Shown here: piece by piece, positions 1 through 12,931 of the stretch | Layout of the letters: each line of letters starts with the position of its first letter | How positions within the stretch are numbered: position 1 is the first letter of the stretch | Assembly: GCA_037576195.1 (NCBI GenBank) | Contig: CM075101.1 | Location: 47,926,001 to 47,990,000, forward strand | Origin: Phytoseiulus persimilis | Lineage: Eukaryota > Arthropoda > Arachnida > Mesostigmata > Phytoseiidae | Length of the DNA stretch: 64,000 nt | Reading direction: 5' to 3' | Notes under the pieces: model-generated | Database searches by the model: none | Told to the model about the DNA's origin: nothing | The model's input: the letters and a program-made list of their open reading frames with translations, nothing else | Program-made: the position numbers and the translations under genes

Positions 1-3000
1 GTCGTATACGAATGTACGTGTATGGATGTGTAGCCAAATGCATCAGAGCTCGTGTTTATCTTGGCACAGGAGGTCGGTCAACTGTAGACGATGACATCGT
101 ATACGGAGATACACCGGATAGAGAGTTGTCGCCGGTCACATTCGGCTTCGGATGGAATTCGAACTCCATGTTGTGGGGAGAAGCATGAGGCCAGAAACGG
201 CCAGAATTATATCGAGAGTTTGAAAGAGCCCGGGGTGGGAGAAGGAGGTGAGCCTCATCACGCGCTGCCCGCCCCAATGCGTTCGTAAACTCGAGTCGAA
301 TCGATTTCAACCGAGCGAGACGCTCTGCCCCGGTGGTACTGCTCAACCCCGGGGAGTATCCGATTAGATTAGTCGACACCGAACGACCCCAATCTTGGAC
401 GCGACTTCCTGAACTCAACCTTTCTGGCGGGCTCACGTCTCCTACCGACACTTGTTGAGCTGAGCTCGACGGCGCAGTCCACCGGGATGCTTCCGTGGGA
501 GGAAATTCGGATCAGCTGTGTGTTTGTCCCAATGACCTCTACGCCACCCACTGCTTTGGTCATCAGGACTTCTTGACAGACCCTAGAGATCGAATTTCCT
601 CAATCGGACAGCTATCGCCGTGTTCTCTGCTCCCGCTTCCCGAGACAAGAAACGATGTTATCGAAGATAGGGCGAGTGTCTCCAGGCGAAGTGGGAGGTG
701 GCTATTTTTACGTAGGTTTCGCTGTTGCTGATGCTGCAGCAGCTGCGACTGTTCTTGCAGCTCCTTGTTCGACGCGACTGACAACGCGGCGGAGGCTTCA
801 GGGTGGCCCCAATGGAACGACAAACATTTCCTCTGCAAGTACGATGTACGGCCATGCTCTAGGCGGAGCGAGGCTGCGAATTCCCTCTGATTCTTCCTCT
901 CATGTGCTCGTGAGATCGAGTCGTTCCGTTTCCTATCACCCTCGAAACCTCGGTGAGCTCCCTTCAAGAGCTGAAAGAAGCGCTTTAACAACCTGTTGTT
1001 GCGACTTTGTTGCGTTGGTATCAACGGGGCCGCCTGAGGCGGCTCGGAAATTTCGCCGCCCTCAGAGGTCAGTGTTGGAGTTTTACCTTTGCCGAGCTGA
1101 TGTCTCTGATCGGGATGAGATCGGGGTTCTCCCTGCCAGACACAAAGCACCACAGGCGTCGTCGATTCTTCCCGCCTCCTTCTCCGGATGCCCAGCCTTC
1201 AAGCCAAAGAGTTGAGCCCGAGGCCGTGAGGCCTGCGAATTGCATTCAAAGTTGCTGTTGTCGAGTGCTCGGGCGGAATATACGTGTGTATATACATTTA
1301 TATACGTTGCGTACCAATACGGCATTTCCCCAATGCTATTAATTGCGTTATCGGAACAGACAGTGACATAAGCGCCGACCTATGCATGTGACTGTGTTCT
1401 GCACGGATTATCGGATGTGAGCCTCATCCGAGCGATTGACCGCTCAGGCTGGATTTCTTGTTCCGCCGAATCTGGCTGATTACAGGTTGTTGAGCCGAGC
1501 GCTGTCAGTAACCAACGTGATTGCTCAGCCACTCCCATGACATTCTCCATTGTCATCGAGAGGATAGTTAAACGATTGATCGTTTGGAGAGTCAACATCG
1601 GTTTTCAATTAACAATGAGTTTGCTGAGCGCGTGACCATGCGATTATCGGTCGTTGTAAAACGAAGCTGTGGCAGCCCGCTGTCACATGATGCTTCCCAA
1701 GTTAGAGCCACTGCTCGACGACACGTCCAAAGTTGATGAGCGGGTGCTCAGAGCCTCTGTTCTTCGCTATGAACTGGAGGAGGGAAACTAGTGTTGCTTC
1801 GGAGTGTGCCGTGCGTCGAGTTCTCGCGAAAATTTCATTCATCCTCTCGGACCTTACAGCCGTTCTATCCCAGCTTCGTCGGTCAGGACGGGGTTTCCCT
1901 TCCGAGATCTTCCACAATTTCTTCTCCGCGTTTTTATTCTCTCAATTCTTTTTTGAAGTAGAAAACAAACAGTTATTCCGGAAACCTGTGAGCCCATTTC
2001 TCCGTGTTCCTTTTCGCCATCTCGCTGGCACAAAGCGAGCGGCTACAAACTGAGAGCTGGCTTCTGTGAGCGCGTCGGTATCTCCCTCCGGTTCGGCTTA
2101 TTTTCTTGACTCATTCCATTCTTATTTCAATTGATCAAGCAGCCGCTGATCGGATGTAAGCTCGGCACGGAAGAGAGAAGGGGAATAAAGCTTTCAGTAC
2201 TCGGGTATTCCAGAGGATCGCCGCGGTCTCTTTGTGCCTCTCTCGTTCCTCCTCTAAGCTCCTCTAGAGACTCGAATCCTCTCGCTTTCGGTCTATTTCC
2301 GACTATTCCCTCTGAGTCCGCCGGTTATAGCTCCCGATCGGAAATCCCGAAGAGAGGGACAAGCTGAGTGCTGCGAGGAACGATCCGGACAGTCTATCGA
2401 CGGAACGCGGCTCCATTGGCTTCCCGGTGAATCTGCTTCGATATTAATTCCTATGATAATCGCTCTCGGGTTCAACGTTTCTGATGGCCCAGACGGGTCA
2501 GATGAAGTGGGCGTACCTGCCCGCTCCGAGTCCCCATAACGAAGTCGCGGGGCTCTGATGGTGTATCAACACGGTTGGCGAAAAGCGCTCTGAATCGAGA
2601 ACAGCATTTCTCAGAGCCTACTTCCAGAGGCGTCTCACCTCATGGATATCGTCGCCGCTGAGTTCAGGGCGCGGAACCCTTCCCCGGAAACCCAGTGGAA
2701 TCGTTCACAGACCAGTTCTGATGTCCAATGGGCTCCAAACGAGTTGAGGCTTCGTCAAGTGTGCGGAGCGCGTTTGAAATTCCCAGTCTGAACCAATGGA
2801 ATCCGTCAAGATTTCCGCAGGTGAGAATTCCAAAGAGAGCTGCGAGTGACAGTTGGGATCTGGAAGGGTGTTGCAGAGCTCGGGGACAGGGGTTCGCGTA
2901 GGGGGAGGGGCGGGGACAGGGGGGGGCGACAGAACGGGGAACTTCTGGGAGCGTGGGGGGCCATGCGAATTCCGCGGTCGGCGACTGCCCGATATCCATC

Positions 3001-6000
3001 CCCTGAGAACTTCTTCCGCTTCTCGGATATTGGGGGTTCTCCCTCGGAAGCTTCCCCGGTACGGCTTAGATTTCATTCGCTTCGCTCGCGAGGTCTCGCG
3101 AAATGGAACGACACAGATGAGGAGTGACGTCGCTGGAATCGTTGAATCGCCCGTCAAAACTCGACTCTGAGAATCGAAGACTCGGGAACCTTTTCCCGCG
3201 GAGGAGCCCTGACTCCATCCCGCGCTCCGGAGGAAAGTTGAACTTTCGGTAATCGTGGCTCCCGGCGCGCAATTAAACAACAGACGCTCGAGCTCGCTTG
3301 CGCCGGGTTGACGAGCCTCTGGCGCTTATAGAACGCCGGCAAATCGACTTTGGAATCGATTTAACAAACCGCTGAGGAAAGAATTCCCCTGAGCATGCAC
3401 AGGGAAACCGTCTGAGCTCAGTATTTGAGAGACAATGGAATCCGCGGGAGGTCGCGCCGCCACGGAACACCATCTTTGTTTTCCGCTGGATCATTGCCGC
3501 TCATGCGGGCTGGTAGCCGCCACTGCGGAAGGTTCCCACGAGAGCAACGAGCGTTCGCCGGAAGGACCGGAGCTCGATTCTCTCTGCGCACAACGCCTGG
3601 TGGCCGAGGAGTGGTCTTCCTCTTCTCACGCGCATAACCAGCGTGATCGCCTCCCTGTCGTGCGGACCTTTCGTCACAACGAAAATTAGGTACAGCGAAC
3701 GAGTTTCGCCGAACTCGTGTGGATCGTCGCAAATGGATCCCATGCTGCAGACCTCTGATTCCTCATTTTCTGAGGTCATGTGGAGCATTCGGGGCTCAGC
3801 ATGTGGTACTGTTCGGGTCTACCTCCCGCGGGAAGGAACATTTTTCGCTGCTGTGGATCTTCATCCGGCCGATGCTCCACTGTTTACAAACTCCGTCCCT
3901 GGGCTCCGGGCGTGTTTCACCTGTGTCCAATGCTCCGCGGCTGATGGCTGCATTGTCCTTATTTCTTGGCCCGATATTGAGTCCTGTTGCGTGCCGCAGG
4001 CGCTGTGACTCCTCGGCCACTCGCTCTGGAGCGACGCAGAGGAGCAGTGAGTTCAGTTCATCGATACGCGTGACACTCAGAGTCGGTTTCGAGGTGTTCA
4101 CTTTTCTTCGACGGAGGACGAATTCTTGGTCTCTGCTTGACTCGACACGAAGTAGTTAGGAGTGAGGCCCCCTCCTACTTTATTGCTCTCAGAATCGTCA
4201 ACTGACTCCAACGATCTAGCCGCTTCGTTCCGTGGGACGGGCCGAGCGAGCGGAGATTCGTATGACGGAACCGTGGAGATTCCAACTCGCGGGGAGAGAG
4301 CTGCGAGCGCCTCGAACGCATTCCTGTGAAGTTCATGCGGCGGTCCATCACAACCGGCTCGGGCCGCGATGGATGAGACAGGGCCGTGTTTCTCACCTGC
4401 TCGAGCTCGGAACGTTTCCTTGGCGCTAATAACACGGATTGTAGCTGTCAGGAACGCGCCCGACACGCCCATATTCGCTCATTACTTAGTTGAGGCCTTG
4501 GAATCGCAAGGAAGGTCCAGCGTTAGTTCCATCCCGCGACCCGAAAGCAATGAACGACGGATAACGAAAGCGCGACACCGTGATCGAGGTCGCCGCGATC
4601 GCGGAAGCAGCGGGGCCCGGAGACCGATTTCCCCGGTATCGGCCGATTCACCGAGATGTTCGGATAGCTGAACATGTTCGCTATGTGTGTGCACGTATCG
4701 AGCGACATACTGGCTGGAACGGGTTCCTTGAGGAGCTGAGATACGTTCAATCGGGCCTGATCACGCTCGATCCGGCAGGCTGCGCTTGCGATCGGACGCC
4801 GTCATTTACGTTTCGAGTCGGGTTGGATCGCATTTGACCAAGGTTTTCGAAATCCCGGTTCGTGTTTCCCCGGCTCAAATTAATTCGGGATCAGGGCTCG
4901 AGCTAATCACAGAACCCCTTCTGACTGAGACTTTGAGCGTAGACGTTGGATTCCTGCGACATCTGATCGGCTCGATCACCGAAGGAGCTCTCTCGTGCCA
5001 TCGTTCCACGAGTTTTGAAAAACATTGTTGTAGATTGTGATCGCTCCCGCGAAAAACGATCCAGCGATCCGTGTAGCTCCGAACTCGCTTCTACACTCTC
5101 GGCTTATATTATGCCGTTTGGATCCGACTGTAAATTGCAGGGCTCCATTAAGATCACAATCATGGGATCTATTTTTCGAGTACAAATGGATACGCTCTGA
5201 ACAGATGATGGCGACACGAGCGAACTCTTTGCTCAGTTTTCTCGATTTCGAGCTGAAATCCTCAATGAAATCTTTTCCCACCATCTGATCGCCAAATCTA
5301 ACACTCGATCCATGTTTCGACTCAACTCAATATTGCATGGCGGAATGCGCTCAGCCAGACTGGGAACATTTTTGTGGAGGAATCCGGTTTGAGCCCGTCA
5401 GGCCCAATCCGAATTCAACATCGACACACGATGGTTTTCGGGAACGCGTGGAAAAAAGTCTTGGATCTGCTTGGTGATAAGTTCTTGCGATGGGTGCACG
5501 GAGCGCTCACTCCGACTGGACCCGCTTTCGACTGCAGGAGAAAAAACAGGCACTGGAGATGGTTGTTGCTGCCGCAGAGCTCGGACGCGTGTGATTGTCA
5601 CATCAAAAACCGAAATTATCGTCAAAGGGTCTGGGAAGAGTTTTTATCAGAAATGCTCCCGAGGTCATTCGATGTTTTGTGACAATGAGTACACGCGCCT
5701 GTGAACTTCATCATTTGCATAGGTATGACACACTCTGGAATCCATGACTGGAGCCCGGACACCCGCTGCAAAACCTTCGAACAATTCGTTCCATCTTCCT
5801 CATGTGACCACTTGAGAAGCATATGAAAGGAGCGACTGAGGGAAAAGTTCCCCAACGAGAGAAATGATAGCGACAGATGAGAGTTCGGACTCGAGAACAT
5901 GCGGCTCGGTATTTTGCACCGAAGGCGGCTGAAGGGAAGTCCTTTGAAGGCATTCGGCTGCGAAACATTTTTGTGGCTGAGCGAATTCTTCACAGGGGAC

Positions 6001-9000
6001 CACGAGTTGGCTGCTCTGTCGACTAGGGTCACGCTTCCGTTCCTCTCCTCTAATAGCTGGACACCCCTTCCGCCTCTCCTGGGAACGGAGACAGCTGCTC
6101 GAGCTGTTTCATTTTGGCCTCTGCTCGACAACCTCGCCGGATTCTGACTCGGAAACGTCGGATTCCGGCCCGATTGGGTCCGGCATCTGCCGGCTCGGTC
6201 AACTCGCTTTGACCATTGGTTGATGAGTCGTTCTCAAAGTCATCGTCGAACGGCGTCAGATCGCGGAGCTTCCTCTCACTGGGGAACTTTCTTGGGACAT
6301 CCGAGAATCCGAAATGGATCTTCCATCGATTTTGACGCATCAGTGCATGTCGATCAGCGCAGTCGAGTTCGTCAAGTTAGGGGTTGGCCTCCATCATCGT
6401 GGCCTGCCGTCCGGGTCGAATCGGAACTCAATATCTTCCCACGGCGCCGAAGCCGCGGGATCATGCCATTGCTCATTAGAGGCAAGGGCGTACCCTCGAA
6501 GCTTCTAACCCGTCACATAGATCTCCTTGTTAATCATGATAATCACAGACAGCTGGTTCTCCGGGAACTGGTGATAAAAAAAAGCGCCCCTCCAGCTTCC
6601 CTGTAAAACACAGCAGAACACGAATGAAAAACACGAGAAAAAAGATCCTGGTTATCACCATAGACCTGGCCTCCTGGAGTTCGGAAGCTATGGCTCTGGC
6701 CGGATGACTTGAGGTTGAAGCCACCATCCGATCGGAGTCCGTGATTCCAGTTCCTGGTGCGGGCTCACAGGTGAGTTGTCGAGAACGCAGTACAAGGTGA
6801 AGCAATGAGATCTCCTCAAAGCTCCAGAACGTCGCTGTTCGGAAACCGGTCCTGAATTTCGGGTTTCCTACAGCATAGTTTGAGTGGATGCTGAGATCCC
6901 TGGATCTCAATTTCTCAGGATTTCAGTTTTAGGACACGCTGAAAAACGATGAAATACGGCTTCTTCGACTTTCCCTAGAGAAACTGATCGACAAGCGCCT
7001 GAAGTCAAGCAATTGAAAGGGGAAGTGCTAGGCTCGACGCAAGATAGGGTGTTGCTCAGACGCCCGCTAACTCCACATTCCTACCTCAGGATCCGTGAGC
7101 AGGGCGATTGTTTCGACCTAGACGTCAAGAGCTGATGTTTTGCATCTCGGTCCCTGACTCCTCGGGGGTAATCGCATTAAAAAGAGCTCCGATGGCGAGA
7201 AGTTTTTGGATTGGCTCAAACTACTCGACAATGAAGATCATCCAACCGATTCTTTTTTTCGCCCGGAAATCGAGCTCAGTCAGTTTTCCTTCCCGGGAAA
7301 AAAAATCCTAGCGGAGCTCGATTTTCGAATGAGACAAAAACGGTCGGATCAACCAAGCAGTTCCGTGGTTGGGTTGCTTGGACCAAGCTAAGAACTTTTC
7401 ATCATCAGAAGATTTCTCGAATTCGGCTCCCCTGAGGAGATTAGGGGCGAATGCATCAAGGACGCGTTTTGTCAAGAGATCAGCTCTTGACGTCGAGGTC
7501 GAAACAATCTCCGACCTTCATACAGATCCTGAGCTATAAATCTGGGGTTGCCAGGCGTTTGAGCGGCGCCGTATCCCGGGCGGAGCCTGGCACTTCCGAT
7601 TCCGGTCGGTTGACTTCAGGAGTTTGTCGATCAGTTTTTTGAGAGAAGTCAGAGAATAAGAAGGCAATCTCTGAGGCGCTCTACGAAGTGTGATTGAAGA
7701 GCCCAGATGCAAAAAGTCGTAGCTCCAAATTTCTACGAGTCAAATTGTCGGTCCGAATTTCATTGAACCGAGTTTCGACAACATTATTTCGCGCTCTTCT
7801 GAGTTCTCGACTTACGATGACAACCCTGTATAGGAAATTCGCGAACTCCAGTCAGCATTCAAATCCAACCGAGCCCAAGTTGATTTGACAGTGGGCCGCG
7901 GGGAAAGAGATATGGGCCTCGATGCTTTCGATTCCGGGCAATCTTGATTCCGTTGTGGAAAGATCGTTCTGGCTGAAGCGGTGGCGAATTACGACCTCGA
8001 ACCGGGCTCCATTATCTTGGGAGCTGAGCAAGATCCGTCGGAAAGAGCTGGAGTCGGCGTTCCTCCGAATCACGATTCAAAATCAAAAAGTTCATTCCGG
8101 CCAATTTAACCGTTCCATGGCTACCATAGGCGTAGTTCCCTCTGGAATGTCCCGGAAACCCTCCGGTGCTCCAGCGACGTGTGCGTGGAGGAGGATCGTT
8201 TGGCCCTTTTCTCCGAAGCTGTGAGGACGCTGGCGGTTCATTGAAGGGTAGTTGTAGCTGATGGGAGGAAATGGAGAATGAAGTTCGTATTGTTCGATAG
8301 TATCACCGGCGTGAAATGACTCCACACGAGCTTTCATTTCGACGGTTGGACTTTTCTCGAATATCACACACCAAGTTGCTTGATTAGAACCGAGTCCTTT
8401 GATGGGAGGGAGGCAGCGTTTTCGGGAATCAATTTAAACTCCGCTGTCTTTTGACGGATCCAGCCGAATCACCGCGAAAGTTCGAACAAGCGGTTCTCCC
8501 TCACCAGCGGAATCAAGATGGCCCGATACAGGACCTTCTGTCGCCGATTTGTCCGCTTCGTCGTGGCAAAACTGCTTAGTCATCCTATCTTCCCAGGGGG
8601 TCAAAATCTTGGGTCCATCGAAATCGCGTAATCGGGAATTTTCGATCTTCAAGCATTTCATCAGGCTCGCTCGTGTGAGCACGCCGTCTGTCGGGCTGAA
8701 TCCGCTTTGAAAGCTGACTAGTCCGTGCATTTGTACTCATCCCGAGATTCTCCTCTCAGGAGCAAAGTCATGAGCCTTTTGAACTAGGGCCTAGAACTTA
8801 TGCACCGAACCGACACATCCGAGTCCGAGCTGGAGAAAACCCTAATTCGAAGACAGCGTTCCAAACGACGACCTCTCGGAGCTGCGGATAGATCCGCTCT
8901 CGGCTCTCACCAGTTACTAGAATCACGGATTCCGAATGAACAGTGGGCTCGACTGGTCAACAAGTTTTCGCAGAGGCAATGCTCGGTCGGTGATTACGCA

Positions 9001-11215
9001 AAGCTCACCATTCCCCTGAGCACTTCCCCCGGGTCAGTCGAGACCCAAGTTCCTAATCTCGAACTTGTTCTGACCTACGGCGTGTCCGGGCGAGTCGGAA
9101 TCGCAACCAGCCCACGCGGCGTGTTCGGAACGGGTTGTGCTCCAGTATCCGAATCTGACTTTGACGGATAGATCATGCGGGCCGATGCTCCGAACGGGGT
9201 TGATTCGGAATGAGACACGTCGGGGCTCACGTCATGGTGATTCCAGCAATGGCTCGTTGCCGCGGTCGAGAACTGCCTGATTTGCAATGGCGGAAAAGTT
9301 TCACTCAGAGACGGCGGAGTCGGGGAAACTGTCACACGGATGGAGAGGCCCTTATTCTCATTATGCGGATTCTCGTAGCACCCAACTTCACCCACAAAGT
9401 CGTCATGCAGCACTTCGATCGGACTAGGACCTTGCTCCCCAGAGGGAGCATACGATCGATGACGATTATGGCCATCGAGCATCGCCTGTTGGACGACGAT
9501 ATCGCTCCCAGAGGCCACATTGTCGGGATTGGGTCGAAAAGCGGTCATGCAGGTTGGCAAGATGAAAGATTCCGACCAGTGCAAAGCTCCTGGAGCCTGG
9601 GTGCGGATTCCGGCCGACTTTGTCCCCCTGAACAACAATAGGCCTGCGTTCCTGGAGGCGTGCCTGAGCGGTTCTCGCGGTGTTGGAATGATTCCCTGAT
9701 CATGGGATTCGAGCTCCTCGAGAGAGTAGAATTCCGATCATCGAGAAAGTTGAGGTTCTCTCCTCGTTTGTGTGTTTGGGAATCGTAGTTTATTCATTTG
9801 TGTGCGTTCGTCTTCGGATTGACACCGGGACTGATCCATAATCACAGTTTCCTGTTGAGAACAAGACGAAGGGTCCCCCATGGGCTCGCTCCGACATCCC
9901 TGATAGAGGGAGCAACTGGAACCGGAGAGGAATCGTTCCCGATGGTTGTGATTCCAGTCCGTCTGGTCTAACCATCGAGCGGGAGTAGCCTCAAACAGAC
10001 TCAAAGAATGCTGGAAATCCATTCGGTCGGACACTCGTGGTAACAAACCGAGCATCGGTAAACATTGTTAACTTCTTGTGATAATACTACCTCGCAGGCG
10101 CTCTCTCCCCCTATATCGCCGATCAACAAAGTGACCGAATGTCTCCATGGCAACCGACCCGGGCTTTGTACTCGAATCCGAGCACGGTTTCCTCGCTTTG
10201 GTGGTCGTCCGTTAACATTCAATTTAACGGAGCGACTCCATAAAAATGTATTCAGGAGGGAAACGAGCACATGCGGATTGTTCCTGCTCTCTGGAAACAC
10301 GGTCCTTGCCGCAAAGAATCGGCGCAGCTCCAGTGTGTGCACCCGATCGAAAGAAGGTTTATAGAAGGGCTGTCCTGGGAGGAATCGATATCGATCGTTG
10401 CTCTGGCCTTGCTACGCGGAAAACTTCGTGGAGACTCCCCGTGAGATGAGGCAAGCTTCCAGAGCCTCTCCCGAGCGAACGAACGGAAGAAGCGCTTTGC
10501 GTTGATATCGGATCCTTGACCCAGTCGCGGAGAAATATGGACCTGCGATCGGTCCTCGGAGGTGGCATCAAATGACACTGAAGAACTGCAGTCCAGTAAA
10601 CTAACTCGGGACGTCAGATCAACATGAATGATCGCACGCCGTCGCGAGGAGTTTTAGTCATTCTGGTCATCAGCCAACGACTGGAGCGTCTTTCAGCGAC
10701 CTTGGCGTCCTCCTCTGATGCTTTGGTTTTTATTCAGAAGCCGCTGTCATTTCACACTATCTCGGTAGGCTCCCCAGCTCCGAGTCGCGCTCTTTATGAT
10801 GGCGGAATAAAAAGAACTACCGAATCCGTAATTATCTCGCCGCTGCCTCACGCTCCGGCGCATTAGTGACGTCCGCCGTTTTTTCTCCCGAGCCGCATAA
10901 GGGAAGGAAAAACTTCAACTACTGTCACGGTCCACTGTGCACGTTTTTCGCCGCACACATGTCGCTTCTCTCTCGTAGAATCCGCGCAAGACAAATTGTT
11001 CTTATCGCGCGTTCAGCCAACTCGCCAACTCTGACATCGGGCTATTCGCTCGAAAAGTATATCCCACAATCTTCCGGATCAGATGTCGGTCGTGAAGCCA
11101 GGGCTCCGGAGATCTGCGGAGGGGAACCTCAACGCAGGAGACTCAGTCTTTCCAAAGAATTCTCAGGAGGGGAGACAGAACGGCGACGGAAAGAGCCTAG
11201 AAGAGCCCGGCCTGG
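1..11215. other. Gene-free stretch, no recognisable coding exon
   Basis: No gene was recognised here on either strand. The longest open frames are about 200 codons (563-1153 minus, opposite 655-1215 plus; 9075-9638 minus, opposite 9210-9641 plus). They overlap each other on opposite strands and show no family motif or splice structure I can join. The minus frame at 563-1153 has a short Gln-rich run that comes from CAG/CTG-rich DNA near 735-765. The only distinct element is the G-run cluster at 2882-2926. A distant or rapidly evolving gene, or a non-coding RNA, cannot be excluded by eye. Confidence 0.5.
2882..2926 (+). other. G-run cluster, potential G-quadruplex
   Basis: Within 45 bases the plus strand carries six runs of four or more G: 2882-2885, 2889-2892, 2901-2905, 2907-2910, 2912-2915 and 2919-2926. 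They are separated by loops of 1 to 8 bases, which meets the usual G-quadruplex pattern. Further G runs follow to about 2965. There is no gene nearby, so any role is unknown. Confidence 0.6.
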
Positions 11216-11865
11216 ATCGGCGGTGGATACCCTGGGTGCCGAAAAATCGAGCCAGAAATGCATGAAGCCGAAGAATCGAGCCCGAAAAGCATGAAGCCGA
11301 AAGGCATGAAGTTGAAGAGCGTGAAGCCGAAAACCTCCTCTCCCAACAGCGGAGCGGTCGGGACTGGCTCAGCGGGGAGGAATTGCACCTTCGTTATGCT
11401 CAGCCTACCTACTTCTTCTGCCTCGCTTACGTCCTCGCTGTTCCGCATCTACGGTCCCTAGTTCGAACTGAGCAAAGGTGTAGCTGCTACAGGAAGCAAT
11501 CTGCTGAGCGCGAATATTGAAGTTTCCGAGGTCAACTCGCTAGAACTGAAGAGGAATCTTCACCTCCAGCTCCAGTACTATTCGCAGAATACGCTGTTAC
11601 AACACCTTGTTGTTTCCCACCGAAGAGGGAAAACCGGCATCGAAACACCGATTCTTCGCAGCAGGTGCGTGTCATCCAAATGAGTCTCACAAAGGTACAG
11701 ATCGACGAAACGATACAGAAATCCCATCCCGCCAAACCAGTCCCGAACCCTCCGCCGTTGGGAGAGGAGGTTTCCGGCTTCATGCTTTTCGGGCTCGATT
11801 TTTCGGCTTCATGCGTTTCGGGTTCGAATTTTCGGCTTGTCGGACCCTAACCGGATCGGCACTCT
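11216..11865. repeat. Imperfect inverted repeat (foldback-like) with internal GCATGAAGCCGAA repeats
   Basis: Two arms of roughly 150-175 bp, about 11216-11390 and 11705-11865, are imperfect reverse complements separated by about 310 bp. Exact anchors are a 26-bp match (11274-11299 against 11775-11800) and a 17-bp match (11331-11347 against 11757-11773), with diverged similarity between and beyond them. The left arm is longer because the short unit GCATGAAGCCGAA recurs inside it, near 11260, 11289, 11304 (variant) and 11319 (variant). No transposase frame lies between the arms. The arrangement suits a foldback or MITE-type element, or a local inverted duplication. Target-site duplications were not found by eye. 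Confidence 0.65.
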
Positions 11866-12006
11866 GGCTCGAGGAGTCTGAATCCCGATTGTTTCTGCGA
11901 AAGCGTAGACAGCTCCCACAAACCTGTCTAGAATTCGAAACGAACAGAAGCTTGTTTGGTCTCCAAAATCCAAGCCTTGACGCTCATGAAGTTAAATTCG
12001 CTCCGT

Positions 12007-12012
12007 TTTATT
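12007..12012 (-). promoter_or_regulatory. Polyadenylation signal AATAAA of the first CAP gene
   Basis: TTTATT on the plus strand reads AATAAA on the minus strand, about 95 nt downstream of the CAP stop codon at 12106-12108. It is the first canonical hexamer on that strand. Confidence 0.6.
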
Positions 12013-12105
12013 CAGGAGATCGTCTCATTCTTCCTCCGAAACCTGGCTAGACGTTGAAATACGATCCGCATTCGGACGTTTTTCCCCACTCGCAGCCGAT
12101 CGAAC

Positions 12106-12861
12106 TCAAGTCCGCTGAACTCCGAGCGCAGTTCGCAAACGGGACTCGTCCGTGACTCGGCAGAGCCCACTGGGGCTTCTCACCGAACCGGGCGGGCAGT
12201 TCGCGCCTTGCAGCCCTCTCTCGAAAACATCCTGTCCAATGTAGTTGCCGGCTTTGGCGTAGTTGCAGATGACCCACGATTGTTTTCCGTAGAGGCGGTG
12301 CGCTTTAACGATGTAGGCGCATCCGATCTTGTAGCTTCGCGACCAAACTAGCTGAGTGTAGTGACCGATACCGCTCTTGGCAGCGAAAGGAAACAAGTCG
12401 CCGTCGTCCGCCAGCTCGTTCTCCGCAAACCACATGGAGACGGCGTCGTTCCCGAGCTGCGAAGTCGATCCCCACGAACCTCCTCCGCCCCAGGCCATGT
12501 TCTGTCCGACGCTGTTGTACGCTGGGGTAACGCGACATTTGTCATGGCCGGGTCCGAAGACATCGTCGACGACGCACAGCCGATGGGCCCACTTCAATGC
12601 GTTCTGCGCGAGCTCGTTGTCCCATGTGACCTCTAGCATGTTCGTTGCGAACTGGCCGCGAAACGATTGGCGGCGATATTCGTTGTGCGCGTCAACGATC
12701 TGTCGCTTGAAGTCATCGTCGGACTCACTTGAATGCAGCAGCGTGCAGCTATCGTTCCTGCACGCCGTCGGCGCGTCGACCCCACAGAAACTCTGCACGT
12801 TGCTCGTGCACAGTTGAGAGCTCGAAAGGCCGAGCACGGCGCACAATAGAATCCACAGCAT
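12106..12861 (-). CDS. Secreted CAP-domain protein (antigen 5-like), single exon
   Basis: This intact, intronless frame encodes 251 residues and starts at an ATG (12859-12861) about 63 nt below a TATA box. Residues 1-16 form a hydrophobic signal peptide, so the protein is probably secreted. The CAP domain spans about residues 50-210. It shows the helix motif AHNEYR (His59), the CAP1 signature GIGHYTQLVWSRSYKIGCAY (165-184, His167) and the CAP2 signature around 196-207 (WVICNYAKAGNY). The usual metal-binding tetrad appears present: His59, a Glu in WDNEL, a Glu in WFAEN and His167. Cysteines before and after the domain fit arthropod antigen-5-like proteins, which occur in saliva, venom and other secretions; the role here is unknown. 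A second CAP gene lies about 6 kb away on the same strand. The family call is firm; the function is not known. Confidence 0.93.
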   Translation of the reverse strand: MLWILLCAVLGLSSSQLCTSNVQSFCGVDAPTACRNDSCTLLHSSESDDDFKRQIVDAHNEYRRQSFRGQFATNMLEVTWDNELAQNALKWAHRLCVVDDVFGPGHDKCRVTPAYNSVGQNMAWGGGGSWGSTSQLGNDAVSMWFAENELADDGDLFPFAAKSGIGHYTQLVWSRSYKIGCAYIVKAHRLYGKQSWVICNYAKAGNYIGQDVFERGLQGANCPPGSVRSPSGLCRVTDESRLRTALGVQRT

Positions 12862-12923
12862 ATTGATGGTCGCTACCGCCGGCGCTGTTGCGGTGAGAGA
12901 TGATCAGCGTTTATATCCGATGG

Positions 12924-12931
12924 CTTTTATA
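12924..12931 (-). promoter_or_regulatory. TATA box of the first CAP gene
   Basis: Read on the minus strand this is TATAAAAG, 63-70 nt upstream of the CAP start codon. Transcription starting about 30 nt below it would give a short leader of 30-40 nt. A second, weaker TATAAAC lies nearer the gene at 12909-12915. Promoter function is inferred from motif and spacing only. Confidence 0.6.
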
